Source of the DNA: Saprospiraceae bacterium
GTDB taxonomy: Bacteria; Bacteroidota; Bacteroidia; Chitinophagales; Saprospiraceae
Direction: 5' to 3'
DNA length: 64,000 nucleotides
Assembly (NCBI GenBank): GCA_020630495.1
Contig: JAHDBH010000002.1
Coordinates: 3,273-67,272 of the forward strand
A program made the translations under genes and the position numbers. Every line of letters starts with the position of its first letter. Position 1 is the first letter of the stretch. The notes below the pieces were generated by a model. That model did no database searches. It saw nothing but the letters and a program-made list of their open reading frames with translations, and was not told the origin of the DNA. This document shows positions 28,271 to 39,101 of the stretch, piece by piece.

Positions 28271-31200
28271 TTATTTTATTAGGGTCACGTCACCGCTTGT
28301 TTGTATCTGCAGACCATTGATGAGCGTGTACTGCATGATATAGGTGAATACACCCGGGTCAAGCGGCTGTCCTTGATACGATCCATCCCACCCTATCTGG
28401 TCTACTGACGGATCGAGCATGGTAGCCTGATAGACTCGATTACCTCCTCTATCGTAGACCTCGATTGCGTCTATATGCCTTACCTTATCAGACATGAAAG
28501 GTCTGAATCGATCATTTTCAGCATCGCCATTTGGACTGAATACATTGGGTATAAAGGCTGTATTTCCTATGGCCACATTAATGTACAGCTCGTCGTACGC
28601 AGTGCAGCCATCTTTATCCGTGAGGAGCAGAGAATATATGCCTGACCTCTGAGGGAGGAAGAATTGGTCCAGACAAGATGAGCAATCGATGTAGGGCCCA
28701 TCCCATAGTATCTCGGTGATATCACTACTATCCTTATTGATCAGGGCTCTGATATCAGCGTCATCACCTAATTCTAGATCTTGGTCCTCACCCACATCGA
28801 GCTGCAATTTCTCCAATTTCTGTAGAGTCAAAGTATCTGTGAGTGAGCAGCCGTTGGCATCGAGAATGCTTACGATATACTCACCAGGTAGGAGATTGGC
28901 AATTCGCGTATCTGCCAGAGGTATATCATTCAAGAAATATTCTATGGGCAGTACACCGCCTTGTATACCATCGATGGAGATGACGCCATCACTACCATCA
29001 TCGCAGCTTGGATCTCTCAGAGATATGAGCAGCTCCGTAGGGCGATTGTCTATTTCCTCTACACGCTGAATTCTTTGGGAAGTACAACCGTTCCTGAAGT
29101 CTGTAATCACCAGCGTATAATCACCTGGAATAGAGACTACTGGATTGTATGAGTTTTCGATTGTGGCTGTGATACCAGGACCTTCCCACAGAAAACCGTA
29201 AGCTGAACCATTATCTGATCCTTCACTGGACAGTATTACCTCGGGCTCAGCACAAGTGATGATTGCACTTACAGAAGTCGAAATCTCTGGCCTTCTCAGA
29301 TCATCATCGACTATGATCGTGGTATCTGCTCTACATCCAGTCGCTGCATTGTATACAATCAGATTATACTCACCGCTTTGGTCTACATCTATGATGGCTG
29401 CACTATCAAGAGTCACTATGCCAGGACCCTCCCAGAAATAAACCACTTCTTCTCCAGATTCTGATCCAGAGCCGTCCAGGGAAATTACCGGCCGAGCACA
29501 TGTAATGATTTCGTAGGGGTCTACCTGCAACCGCGGAAAATCGGCATCAATTTCTATCCCTATGGAATCAGTGTCCATACATCCATTTTGCTCATCTGTC
29601 ACCGTGAGCACATATACACCGGGACGACCAGTGGTAGAATAGACGCTATCGACCAATCCCTCTGGCACAGGTCCATCTACTCGCTCCCAGTCGTAGATGA
29701 GGGAGCCTATTCCAGAGCTTCGATCACCTAGGAGAGCGATATCTGGCTGTTCACATGTGATGACGAATCCATCCGTAGTGATCTGCGCGATAGGGGCTAG
29801 GGTGTCTATCTGGACTTCCAGCTCAAGCTCCGTCGTACAACCATTCTCTCCTATAAGCATGACAGTATACAGTCCAGCGAGATCTACTTCTGGATGTATG
29901 AAGTTTTCATTGACTACAGTAATTGATGGGCCCGCCCACAGCTGATCTGCAGCATCTGTCCTCAGATCAAGCACTACCTCTGACCTAGCACAGGTAATAA
30001 TCTCTGCTTCTACTGACCCTACAGGGCTGATAGTATCTGCTTGCACCGTCACGCTCGCAGAGGACGTACATCCATTGTCACCCGTGACCTCGACCCAGTA
30101 AGGTCCAGGAATACTCACTGAAGGTGACTGCAGATTGATACTCTCATCAGTAATCCCTGCTCCAGTCCAGACGTACTCTCTAGCAATGGAAGAATTCTCA
30201 AGGCGTATAGACTCCTCTATGCAGTCTATGGTATCAGCCATAAGTAAGATCACAGGTGCAGCCGTATCTGCGTAGATCGAGATCACTTCCTCGGTGGTAC
30301 AGCCATTGGCAGCAGTGACCGTAAGAGCATAGTCCCCAGCTAGATCTATACTAGGAGATACGACTGATTGCTGCCCAGCGGTGATGCTCGGACCAGACCA
30401 GCTATAGCTTATGGCCCTAGACGATATAGGTGACAAGTTTATCAAGATGGAGTCACAGCTGAGGGTATCAGTTGGTAAGATAAGGTCTGGAGCCAGTGTA
30501 TCTTGGAAGACTTCGATACGCTCAATTGTCTTACAGTCTTGTACCGTGGTAATCGTCAGCTCATAGGTACCTGGGATTGCTATATCTGGAGTGGCCTCTG
30601 AGCTATTGTTCACGTCAATATCGGGGCCCTCCCACTCGTAGACTACAGAGGCCGTGGTACTACTCTCCAAGCTTACTTGAGTGCGCAAGCAAGTAAGCGT
30701 ATCAGCACGCAAGCTGAGCGCTGGCGCATCATCTCTCAAGCCCACTTCTACCGCTGCACGACTTTCACAACCATTACTATTTGTTGCAATGACGCTGAAA
30801 GTGCCGGGGCCTTCGATCTCGGGATTCAAGGCTCTTTCTTGACCTGCCGCGATGGCTGGGCCAGACCAGATTATATCTACAGCGTTATCGATCGTTCCCG
30901 TAAGCACGAGGGATGAGGCCGTGCAAGATATCAGCGAATCACCAAAATGGATGCTTGGACTTACTGTATCAGCTACCACTTCTATCATGGTACTATTACC
31001 ACAGCCAAGGCTATCCATGATAGTCACAGTATATATGCCAGGCGCATCTACCTCAGGAGACGGGCTATTGACATTACTAGCATCTATTCCTGGACCTTCC
31101 CACATATAGGTCACTGTAGCATTGCTGGTAGAGGCAATCAGAGCTCTTGGATGGCTACAGCTGATCGTGTCCGCCCTCAAGTCGATACTGGGGATATCAG

Positions 31201-33265
31201 CGGATTCCTCTATATCGTATCGTATGGTATCAGTACAGCCATTGTCCTCAGCTACAATGAGTTCGTAGAGGCCTGCTTCCGAGCTTGTAATCGTAGGCTC
31301 GTTATCGATTTCAGTATCTATACCTGGGCCAGTCCAGAGATAGCTCAGTCCATCTTCTCCAGGCTCCACACCAATCGTGATACTTAGATCGTCGCAATCA
31401 AAGGAGTCAGTCAGAATCTCTATGTCAGGTGGCAGAGTATCCAGACGGAGGAATACAAAGCCTAAGACTGGACAATTGCCGTCCGTAGTCAAGATGACCT
31501 CATAGAGACCGGCTTGATCCACCACAGGGTTAGGCTCATTCTCATTCTCTGCCGTGATTGCTGGACCGCCCCACTGATAGCGCAGTGTATCACCCATGCC
31601 CTGCACATCTAGCACAATCTGCCTATTAAGGCAGTTCAGGGTATCCTCATAGGAGCTCAGTGTAGGAGGCATAGTCTCATCCAGCACGATATACGTGGTT
31701 TCTGACCGGCAGCCATTGATGACAGATGCAGCAGATACTGTATAGACACCTGGAGATGTGACGAGTATCGCAGCATTAAATCTTTGATCATCATCCACTC
31801 CAGCACCTGACCATATATGATCTGTGACAGGGATATCTGATGCTACAGACAACAAGACTTCTAGATCTAGGCAGGTCAGTGGTGCATCTTGACGGATTTC
31901 CATTTCTGGAGGTATAGTGTCAATAGTCACTGTGACGGCGTCTGTGTATACGCATCCATTCTCACCTGTCACTACGATTTCGTAGAGTCCAGGAATCGTG
32001 ACGGTTTGATTTTGACGATTTTCATTTCCAGGCAATATACCTGGACCTGCCCAAGATATGCTGTCACCTGGATCTATATCTATCAGATTCAGATCAGCAA
32101 AGAGAAATATACAATTCAGATCATTGTGTGACCCTATTCTAAATTCTGGCAGCTCAAAGTTTTCTACTACGTTAACTTCATAGGTATTACCACAGTCTTC
32201 AGGATTCTGTACTCGCACACGGTATGTTCCTGTAGCATCTACAAGAATGGACGGACCATCAGTCGCACCTATGATATTTCCGTTAGTCGTCTCCCATATA
32301 TATTCATCTGCTCCGCTACTATTGTTGACTGTAGGAGCTATCAGTACCTGTGACTGATTACAATTGAGCTCGTAGGGCTCGTCAAATATCAATTCTGGTA
32401 TAGGAAACGCTGTTGGCCGCACAAATACACTTGCCGTATCCGAGCAGAGGAGTCCACTTTCTGGATCAGGACCTTCGATCACCACAGTGTACGTACCGCT
32501 ACCCTCTATGGATATGACTTCGGTTCCCTGACCAGAAATGATGTTACCGTCTATGGTAGACCACTCGTGATCAAATACAGACGGGTCGTTCCCTTCTAGT
32601 ATAATCGTCTCATCGCCTGGACATACAAAGATGTCAGTCGGCAATTCAGCATTCACAGACTCACAGATCGGAGTTTCACAATCAAGCGCTCCCGATGGAT
32701 CACAAAAGATGATTTCAAATCCAGTGATGTTACCAAAACTTCCTGGGAGATTGTCCAGAAAATTGAGCTCCCAGGTGCCATTGGCAGACCCTGTGTTAAA
32801 ATCCTCGAGACAGCCACCCGCTGGATGGTAAGAACCCGTATAGTCTATATCAAATGTATTCTCAAAATCACAGTTGCTCCATACTGGCGGCATTCCCGGA
32901 TCTGGTGCTGGGGTCTCCCCGCATGGCAAGAAGAGCACATCCCATGTATTGCCTCCCGTAAATCCGCAAAGCGAAAATGGTCCCACTAATTGTACTAATG
33001 TACCTGATGGACTCACGAGATCTATCGTCATATCACCTATATCGCCATGGACAAATTGCATTCTGACGCCACAGATGCCTTGCCCAGGATCGGAAAGATC
33101 ATCATTAGTCAGTCCCTCGACTTCTACCGGTATCGTTCCTGGCACTAGGTCTACTGTCTGTATAGGACACTCCGTACAAGAGCAAGGCTGCGCATAGGCA
33201 GTCAAAGTCACAAAAAAACCTAATATACTCAAGCTCAGAGCCCTACACATCCTACTATCTATCAT
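28271..33265 (-). CDS. Giant P-domain / Ig-like repeat protein with gliding-motility-type C-terminal domain
   Basis: Same N- and C-terminal architecture as its neighbour, with about 15 Ig-like repeats (YxWxGPGI...PGxYxVxVTxxNGC). Signal peptide supports a start at 33265 or 33250, not 33439. Confidence 0.85.
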   Translation of the reverse strand: MIDSRMCRALSLSILGFFVTLTAYAQPCSCTECPIQTVDLVPGTIPVEVEGLTNDDLSDPGQGICGVRMQFVHGDIGDMTIDLVSPSGTLVQLVGPFSLCGFTGGNTWDVLFLPCGETPAPDPGMPPVWSNCDFENTFDIDYTGSYHPAGGCLEDFNTGSANGTWELNFLDNLPGSFGNITGFEIIFCDPSGALDCETPICESVNAELPTDIFVCPGDETIILEGNDPSVFDHEWSTIDGNIISGQGTEVISIEGSGTYTVVIEGPDPESGLLCSDTASVFVRPTAFPIPELIFDEPYELNCNQSQVLIAPTVNNSSGADEYIWETTNGNIIGATDGPSILVDATGTYRVRVQNPEDCGNTYEVNVVENFELPEFRIGSHNDLNCIFLFADLNLIDIDPGDSISWAGPGILPGNENRQNQTVTIPGLYEIVVTGENGCVYTDAVTVTIDTIPPEMEIRQDAPLTCLDLEVLLSVASDIPVTDHIWSGAGVDDDQRFNAAILVTSPGVYTVSAASVINGCRSETTYIVLDETMPPTLSSYEDTLNCLNRQIVLDVQGMGDTLRYQWGGPAITAENENEPNPVVDQAGLYEVILTTDGNCPVLGFVFLRLDTLPPDIEILTDSFDCDDLSITIGVEPGEDGLSYLWTGPGIDTEIDNEPTITSSEAGLYELIVAEDNGCTDTIRYDIEESADIPSIDLRADTISCSHPRALIASTSNATVTYMWEGPGIDASNVNSPSPEVDAPGIYTVTIMDSLGCGNSTMIEVVADTVSPSIHFGDSLISCTASSLVLTGTIDNAVDIIWSGPAIAAGQERALNPEIEGPGTFSVIATNSNGCESRAAVEVGLRDDAPALSLRADTLTCLRTQVSLESSTTASVVYEWEGPDIDVNNSSEATPDIAIPGTYELTITTVQDCKTIERIEVFQDTLAPDLILPTDTLSCDSILINLSPISSRAISYSWSGPSITAGQQSVVSPSIDLAGDYALTVTAANGCTTEEVISIYADTAAPVILLMADTIDCIEESIRLENSSIAREYVWTGAGITDESINLQSPSVSIPGPYWVEVTGDNGCTSSASVTVQADTISPVGSVEAEIITCARSEVVLDLRTDAADQLWAGPSITVVNENFIHPEVDLAGLYTVMLIGENGCTTELELEVQIDTLAPIAQITTDGFVITCEQPDIALLGDRSSGIGSLIYDWERVDGPVPEGLVDSVYSTTGRPGVYVLTVTDEQNGCMDTDSIGIEIDADFPRLQVDPYEIITCARPVISLDGSGSESGEEVVYFWEGPGIVTLDSAAIIDVDQSGEYNLIVYNAATGCRADTTIIVDDDLRRPEISTSVSAIITCAEPEVILSSEGSDNGSAYGFLWEGPGITATIENSYNPVVSIPGDYTLVITDFRNGCTSQRIQRVEEIDNRPTELLISLRDPSCDDGSDGVISIDGIQGGVLPIEYFLNDIPLADTRIANLLPGEYIVSILDANGCSLTDTLTLQKLEKLQLDVGEDQDLELGDDADIRALINKDSSDITEILWDGPYIDCSSCLDQFFLPQRSGIYSLLLTDKDGCTAYDELYINVAIGNTAFIPNVFSPNGDAENDRFRPFMSDKVRHIDAIEVYDRGGNRVYQATMLDPSVDQIGWDGSYQGQPLDPGVFTYIMQYTLINGLQIQTSGDVTLIK

Positions 33266-33417
33266 GGGATTATCAACTTCTCCGAAGGTACTTAAATTAT
33301 CTTTTACGCATCCGCTATACACATGAATACACAATGATAGAAGGATCACTTTATCGAACCATTCGTGGCCTACAGCGCTCGGACTGTTGTGTGATTGACG
33401 CATATCGTGTATTCTGG

Positions 33418-33434
33418 GCGCTTTCGCGCAAAAG
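33418..33434 (+). repeat. GAAA-hairpin motif copy 7 (noncoding)
   Basis: GCGC-TTTC-GCGC-AAAAG. Confidence 0.75.
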
Positions 33435-33489
33435 AACACTGAGATTAGCTACTTTTGATGACTAAGAATTATAAAAGACCACAGACTTT

Positions 33490-34410
33490 ATGAAAACGAC
33501 TAAACTCTTTACACTACTCTTCTCTCTCCTACTGCTCACCAGTTGTGTGAGCAAAAAGAAATTTGCTGGAATGGAAAGCGAGCTCGAGCTCGCTAAAGCT
33601 GATCTTCAGACCTGCAACAGCGATCTAGCACGCCAAGTAAAATCTCTTGACGCCTGCAATCAGGAAAAATCACGCCTGACCGCTGAGCTTAACTCTATGA
33701 AGAGCAATATGACCCTCCGCGAAGAGCAGATCGAAGATCTGAGATCTCAGATAGATGATATCAGGACACAGCGAGACAAGCAGCTCAGCACAGTGGATGA
33801 TCTGACCACGCTCTCTCAATCTGCTACACAAAATATAGAAAGGACACTCGATCAGCTCGATAAAAAGGACAGATACATAGGCTTACTTCAAGCTGCCAAG
33901 ACAAGAGCAGATTCTATCAATCTCGTACTGGCAGTCAATTTGAAAAATGTCCTAGCTGACGGCATCAATGATCAAGACATAGAAATTAAGGTAGACAAGA
34001 CCGTAGTCATGGTAAATCTATCTGATAAGATGCTCTATCGCAGTGGATCCGCCAATCTCAACGCTGACGCCAAGAGGGTACTCGGCAAGATAGCGCAGAT
34101 CGTACAGTCTAGACCCAATCTCGAGGTCATGGTAGAGGGCAATACCGATGACGACCCCATACGTACGGCCTGTCTGGATGACAACTGGGATCTGAGCGTG
34201 AAGCGTGCCACATCGGTGGTGCGAGTACTCCAGAAAGACTATGGAGTAGCCGCCAATAGACTCATAGCAGCAGGAAGAGGAGAATACAACCCCATAGCAG
34301 ATAATGAAACTAGTGAAGGCAAATCCACTAATCGCCGCACACGTATCATCATCATGCCAAAGCTGGATGAATTCTACGATCTACTCAATCCAGATAATGT
34401 GCCAGAATAA
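33490..34410 (+). CDS. OmpA-family lipoprotein with coiled coil
   Basis: Lipobox LLTSCVSKK; C-terminal EVMVEGNTDDDPI...LIAAGRGEYNPIADNETSEGKSTNRRTRI. Confidence 0.93.
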   Translation: MKTTKLFTLLFSLLLLTSCVSKKKFAGMESELELAKADLQTCNSDLARQVKSLDACNQEKSRLTAELNSMKSNMTLREEQIEDLRSQIDDIRTQRDKQLSTVDDLTTLSQSATQNIERTLDQLDKKDRYIGLLQAAKTRADSINLVLAVNLKNVLADGINDQDIEIKVDKTVVMVNLSDKMLYRSGSANLNADAKRVLGKIAQIVQSRPNLEVMVEGNTDDDPIRTACLDDNWDLSVKRATSVVRVLQKDYGVAANRLIAAGRGEYNPIADNETSEGKSTNRRTRIIIMPKLDEFYDLLNPDNVPE

Positions 34411-34438
34411 TCATTCTGGCTATCATCAAAAAAATGAG

Positions 34439-34480
34439 AAAGAGGTCATGCAGCGCACGCTGTATGATCTCTTTTTTTTT
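34439..34480 (+). terminator. Rho-independent terminator
   Basis: AAGAGGTCATGCAGCG-CA-CGCTGTATGATCTCTTTTTTTTT; long stem with two G:T pairs plus T-run. Confidence 0.88.
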
Positions 34481-34579
34481 AGAATCAAAACTACACAGAC
34501 AGACTCGTCAAGCGACTACTTCCACGGCCAGTAGATGACATAGTTTGCCCATCCATACGGCTGTCAACTACAGGGCGAT

Positions 34580-35053
34580 CTAGAGCCTTTTCTCCATAGC
34601 TATATGTGGTATGCCATCCTCAAGATAGGAATCACCTATAGCACGGTATCCCAGAGACTCATAAAATCCTCGTATGTACACCTGCGCAGAGAGATGAATG
34701 AGGCGGGCATCTGGCCATAGCCGCCTACTCTGATCTTCTGAGTAGATCATGAGCATCCTGCCTAGACCCATGCTCCTGTGAGAGCTAGCGACTACTACTC
34801 TACCTATGGACATACAGCCCTGCATATCAGGTGGCAGCAATCTTGATACGCCTACTATCGCATCTCCTGATAGAGCTAGACAGTGATAAGCGGATAGATC
34901 AGCATCGTCCATGTCTTGGTAGACACAGTCCTGCTCCACTACAAAGACCTCACTGCGCAGACGAAGCAGAGCATACAGAGAACCTACGCTGAGATCATCA
35001 AAGAAAGTGCACGTCATGTCACATCGCACTGCTGGAAGTCCAGAAGTCATCAC
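34580..35053 (-). CDS. GNAT-family acetyltransferase (ElaA-like)
   Basis: LRLRSEVFVVEQDCVYQDMDDADLSAYH; IGRVVVASSHRSMGLGRMLM. Confidence 0.85.
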   Translation of the reverse strand: MMTSGLPAVRCDMTCTFFDDLSVGSLYALLRLRSEVFVVEQDCVYQDMDDADLSAYHCLALSGDAIVGVSRLLPPDMQGCMSIGRVVVASSHRSMGLGRMLMIYSEDQSRRLWPDARLIHLSAQVYIRGFYESLGYRAIGDSYLEDGIPHIAMEKRL

Positions 35054-35343
35054 CTCGTTTCTCGAAAATCCAGAACCTGAGGGAGGAGATGACTAGCGAT
35101 GTCTCCTCCATAAATGTGCTCAGCGAAGGCCACCAAAAAACATACGACAATGCTCGCCGTCATCAATAAGAGATAGTCCCTGTAATATGATATGATGCCT
35201 ACCGTCAGTAGCACCAGACACATAGCTGGAGTGGCTAGTGGTAAGGTATCCAGAGATCCACCCATGCTCAGTGAGAATATCGCGGTCAACAGGAGAAGAC
35301 CAAAAACCTCAACCGTAGAAAATTTCAATTTTCGATTACTCAA
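35050..35343 (-). CDS. Small integral membrane protein, hypothetical
   Basis: 97 aa with three hydrophobic segments; ATGA overlap with the GNAT gene. Confidence 0.65.
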   Translation of the reverse strand: MSNRKLKFSTVEVFGLLLLTAIFSLSMGGSLDTLPLATPAMCLVLLTVGIISYYRDYLLLMTASIVVCFLVAFAEHIYGGDIASHLLPQVLDFRETR

Positions 35344-35352
35344 AACCTCTTA

Positions 35353-37926
35353 TTAATTAAGTCGCTGTGCAAGTACACAACTTTCCTTAACTGTACGCGT
35401 GACCCCGTCGAGGGTAAAAAACTCCCCAAAGATAATGTAGATGCCAGGTCTGGCTTGTCCTCCGCCTACTATTTCTCCCGACCATCTCAATATGTCACCT
35501 GTACCAAACAATGTATTGTCTGCAAGAGATACTATCTCCCGTCCTTCGATATCGTACACTTTTACGGTCCCTAGTGCTCCCACAAGATCCTCTTGCAGAT
35601 GTAAGACGAGAAAGTCCTTGTATCCGTCACCATCTGGTGAGAAAGTTTTATTCTCGATCTGAAGCATACTGCTAGTTTGAGCTACGATTCGCTGCGAGTT
35701 CACCGCTGTGGGAGTGGCGCCGCCCGAGCTTGCGGATGCGGAGAACCAGTTTTGTCTGTCTTGAGTGCTGGCCATCAGACTTAGCCTCTCGAGAGATACG
35801 CCCTTCGTCTCATCCAAAAGCGCGAAATGCAAATCCTCATCATAGTCAAAGGAATCAAGTGTAACGCCAGTAGGCCCTAGCAGACTTACATTGCCGTCAC
35901 TTTTATTGAAAGATGGTATATCCTGCTCTATGAGGAATGCTGGTTGAGCTACGCTGTATCGCGCCAGGATGTCTTCACGATCATCCGTGAAAACCATGAT
36001 GCCACCAGGCGCGATCAGAGAGACTCCAGTGATAGCATCTACTTCGTCCTTGGCAAGATTAGCTAGTTGTACGCCAGCTAGAGAGACGAAGCGATCTGTG
36101 GCGTTGATAATCTCGACAAAGTCCGCCCCGCCCGACTGAGGATCAGATAATATCTCGTGGATAAGCAGGTCTCCAGGACCAGGACTGAAAGGGCGCACAA
36201 GTAGCAATGTACTATCAGATCCTAATGGCTTACCTACGCAAGTGGAGACTGCACTGGAGACAGTCAGACTCAGCTCCATACCCAGCTCGGGTGCTTGAGA
36301 AAGGCTCAATATCACGCTAGTCTCCTCTGCTGATAGACCAGCGCCTACGATAGATATAGTAGCATCAGAAAGAGTGTAATTGGCTATCGCGGAGCTACTA
36401 GGAGCTAGTCGCTGATTAAATCGCAGCTCGTACATGGAATCTGATAGGAAGGCATGATCTACAAGTTTCAGCTCTACCGCAGTCGTGTCATAAATGCTAT
36501 TTCTAGCACCTGGTGTGCCACCGATAATGGCTTGACTAGCTGCCCAGTTGAGTCGAGAGAGGCACGACTTATCTGGATCGATTCTCTCAAGGGAATATCC
36601 CCCATCCTCTCGATCAGCATCCCTGTACCAGGCATCAGTCCAGTCCACATGATCGAGCAACTCACCACTTATAGAGCTTTCTATAGCGATGGGCTCGCCG
36701 CGATTAGTAATGCCAGGAAAAGTGCTTAATCCTATAGCCCGACCGAGAGAGATAAACTGATCTACATCTGAGTCATCACATAGGATGACGTAACTCTCAG
36801 GGAATAGCGTATCTAGCGGCAGGGCATCGCGCTCTGTACCCACGAGTAGATCTATGGATGAGAGGTCGATAAACTCTGACGAAGCATTGTATATCTCTAT
36901 CCACTCTGCATCTGGCAATCCCACAAGCGGTGTAGGGTCGGCCATGATCTCAGTGATGTACACCTGATCGGAGTGAGCATCTAGCAATTCCACATAGAAC
37001 AGTGATCCCCTGACGTCCGCTGTACTATTACCGTTGCAATTAAGTACTGTGGCGATATCGAGCTCATAGTCTTGACCACTGACTAGCGGTGTGGCTAACT
37101 CTAGGGTAAGGGATCGTCCATCTACGCTCACACTAGCGATATCTACCCCTGGACTCAGCGAGTAATTACTGATATCCATCGCTGACATCTCATCAAGAGT
37201 CTGAGACATCTCGACTTGCAGTGCAGTAGAGCTAAGAGCTTCTAAGGAAGTAATCTCTAAGGGTGCATCAAGTAAGGGATTTTCAGCGTCGACGTAGATA
37301 TCATCAAAGAAAAATTGCTTAGTCCTACTGCTCGTAAATGATGATCTGATTCCCAGATATACGTCGCTGGGAAGTGAGATGGCTTCTGTCCAGCTGAGTG
37401 TCTCTGTGAAGCACACATCATCACTATAGGTGATCTCTATCTTCCAGTCACTGGCCGACTGCGATACTCGACATCGCAGCTCAGAGTCCTGCTGGGCAAG
37501 TGAACCTAAAGACCCTCTCGCAACTACCGTGGTGGTGCCTGACGTATAGCGTATGACCTCTAGAGCGTCTTCACTCCCTGATTCACCCCACTCTAGCGCA
37601 AGCCCAGATGCCAGGGGATCTAGAGGATCTTCTGTCCATAGCAGGATCTGCACAGCATTACTACCACTCGGGGCAAATTCTAATCTCGCATAGATTTCCC
37701 AACTGTGATCTGCGCTAGCTAGCAGATTATACTGTCTGAATATCTGAGCCGATCCAGCGGCATCTGCATCAGAGCGTAGCTCACCGCTGATCACTGTAAA
37801 GTCACTCAGGTCACCTGACCAGAGCGGACTTTCCAGGACTGTGATGGTGCTGAAGTTCTCGGACATTTGCGCGAAAGCGCCCACGCACCAGAGGCTCACC
37901 ATAGACATCAACAGAATTCTCATCAT
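35353..37926 (-). CDS. Lamin-tail-domain secreted protein
   Basis: Signal peptide; two LTD-like segments (VYITEIMADPTPLVGLPDAEWIEIYNAS; LLIHEILSDPQSGGADFVEIINAT); FSPDGDGYKD C-terminal region. Confidence 0.8.
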   Translation of the reverse strand: MMRILLMSMVSLWCVGAFAQMSENFSTITVLESPLWSGDLSDFTVISGELRSDADAAGSAQIFRQYNLLASADHSWEIYARLEFAPSGSNAVQILLWTEDPLDPLASGLALEWGESGSEDALEVIRYTSGTTTVVARGSLGSLAQQDSELRCRVSQSASDWKIEITYSDDVCFTETLSWTEAISLPSDVYLGIRSSFTSSRTKQFFFDDIYVDAENPLLDAPLEITSLEALSSTALQVEMSQTLDEMSAMDISNYSLSPGVDIASVSVDGRSLTLELATPLVSGQDYELDIATVLNCNGNSTADVRGSLFYVELLDAHSDQVYITEIMADPTPLVGLPDAEWIEIYNASSEFIDLSSIDLLVGTERDALPLDTLFPESYVILCDDSDVDQFISLGRAIGLSTFPGITNRGEPIAIESSISGELLDHVDWTDAWYRDADREDGGYSLERIDPDKSCLSRLNWAASQAIIGGTPGARNSIYDTTAVELKLVDHAFLSDSMYELRFNQRLAPSSSAIANYTLSDATISIVGAGLSAEETSVILSLSQAPELGMELSLTVSSAVSTCVGKPLGSDSTLLLVRPFSPGPGDLLIHEILSDPQSGGADFVEIINATDRFVSLAGVQLANLAKDEVDAITGVSLIAPGGIMVFTDDREDILARYSVAQPAFLIEQDIPSFNKSDGNVSLLGPTGVTLDSFDYDEDLHFALLDETKGVSLERLSLMASTQDRQNWFSASASSGGATPTAVNSQRIVAQTSSMLQIENKTFSPDGDGYKDFLVLHLQEDLVGALGTVKVYDIEGREIVSLADNTLFGTGDILRWSGEIVGGGQARPGIYIIFGEFFTLDGVTRTVKESCVLAQRLN
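37864..37880 (-). repeat. GAAA-hairpin motif copy 8
   Basis: Plus strand CATTT-GCGC-GAAA-GCGC. Confidence 0.7.
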
Positions 37927-38033
37927 GACACAGTAAATGTAGACACCAGATAGCAGTGTCTCAGAACTGCAGTGGACAATTTATACACTCTTGCAGGCAC
38001 CTACGGCTGATGATAGGACGTTATGTGACGCAT

Positions 38034-39032
38034 ATGAGAATTGCAATTGTAGGAGTGACAGGCCTTGTCGGCCAAATGACTATGCGTATCCTGGAGGAGC
38101 GAGCTGTGAAGGTCAGTGAATTTATACCCGTGGCATCTGCTAGATCTGTGGGCAAAGAGATCGAATGGAATGGCAAAAGACACGTAGTGAAGAGCCTTGA
38201 ATGGGCACTTGATGCGGCCCCCGATATAGCATTTTTTGCAGCTGGATCCGGAGTAGCACTCGAGTGGGCCCCAAGATTTGCCCAAGCGGGAACCTACGTA
38301 ATAGACAAAAGCTCTGCCTATCGTATGCAGGATGATGTGCCGCTCGTAATTCCCGAGATTAATCAGCACACCATCACTGATAATACTAAGATCATAGCTA
38401 GTCCCAACTGCAGTACCTCGCAGCTCGTGCTGGCCTTGCATCCATTACAGGAGCGATATGGACTGAGTCGTGTGATCGTATCTACGTACCAGTCTATGTC
38501 TGGCAGTGGGACGTCGGCTCTCGAGCAATACAAAGCGGAGCAAGCGGGCGAGGCAGATCCACCACGCGTCTACTCACAGCAGATTTACGATAACTGTATC
38601 CCACACTGCGACGACTTCAGCACAGACGATTACACCAAAGAGGAGCTGAAGCTGATCCATGAGACCAGAAAGATCCTCGATCTCCCAGATCTCCCCATCA
38701 CCGCTACTGCTGTGAGAGTCCCCGTATCTGTAGGGCACTCTGAGTCTGTAAGCGTAAGCTTACAGAAGGAGTTTTCCCTGGCGGAGGTCAAGGAGTGCCT
38801 TGCTGCTATGTCAGGGGTCGACATTCTGGATGATATATCTCAAAATATGTATCCCACAGCCCTACAATCTAGAGGAAAAGACACGACATTTGTCGGCCGG
38901 CTGAGGATAGATCGCAGTCATGAGAATAGCCTGCACATGTGGGTCGTCTCAGATAATCTCCGCAAAGGAGCGGCAACTAATGCTGTACAGATAGCTGAAG
39001 TACTAGAAAGGCGCATGACCGTGTCTCTCTAG
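38034..39032 (+). CDS. asd: Aspartate-semialdehyde dehydrogenase
   Basis: MRIAIVGVTGLVGQMTMRIL; active-site SPNCSTSQLVLAL. Start at 38034 rather than 37956. Confidence 0.95.
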   Translation: MRIAIVGVTGLVGQMTMRILEERAVKVSEFIPVASARSVGKEIEWNGKRHVVKSLEWALDAAPDIAFFAAGSGVALEWAPRFAQAGTYVIDKSSAYRMQDDVPLVIPEINQHTITDNTKIIASPNCSTSQLVLALHPLQERYGLSRVIVSTYQSMSGSGTSALEQYKAEQAGEADPPRVYSQQIYDNCIPHCDDFSTDDYTKEELKLIHETRKILDLPDLPITATAVRVPVSVGHSESVSVSLQKEFSLAEVKECLAAMSGVDILDDISQNMYPTALQSRGKDTTFVGRLRIDRSHENSLHMWVVSDNLRKGAATNAVQIAEVLERRMTVSL

Positions 39033-39101
39033 TATAACGAAGAACTAAGTAAGAACTCGTGATCTACTAGCGTAGGATCACAGCAAATTAAACTACAAGA
39101 G

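Noticed and set aside
28271-33439. Repeat array as a possible assembly artefact
   Set aside because: The Ig-like repeats are divergent in sequence, not identical copies, and the frame is intact throughout.
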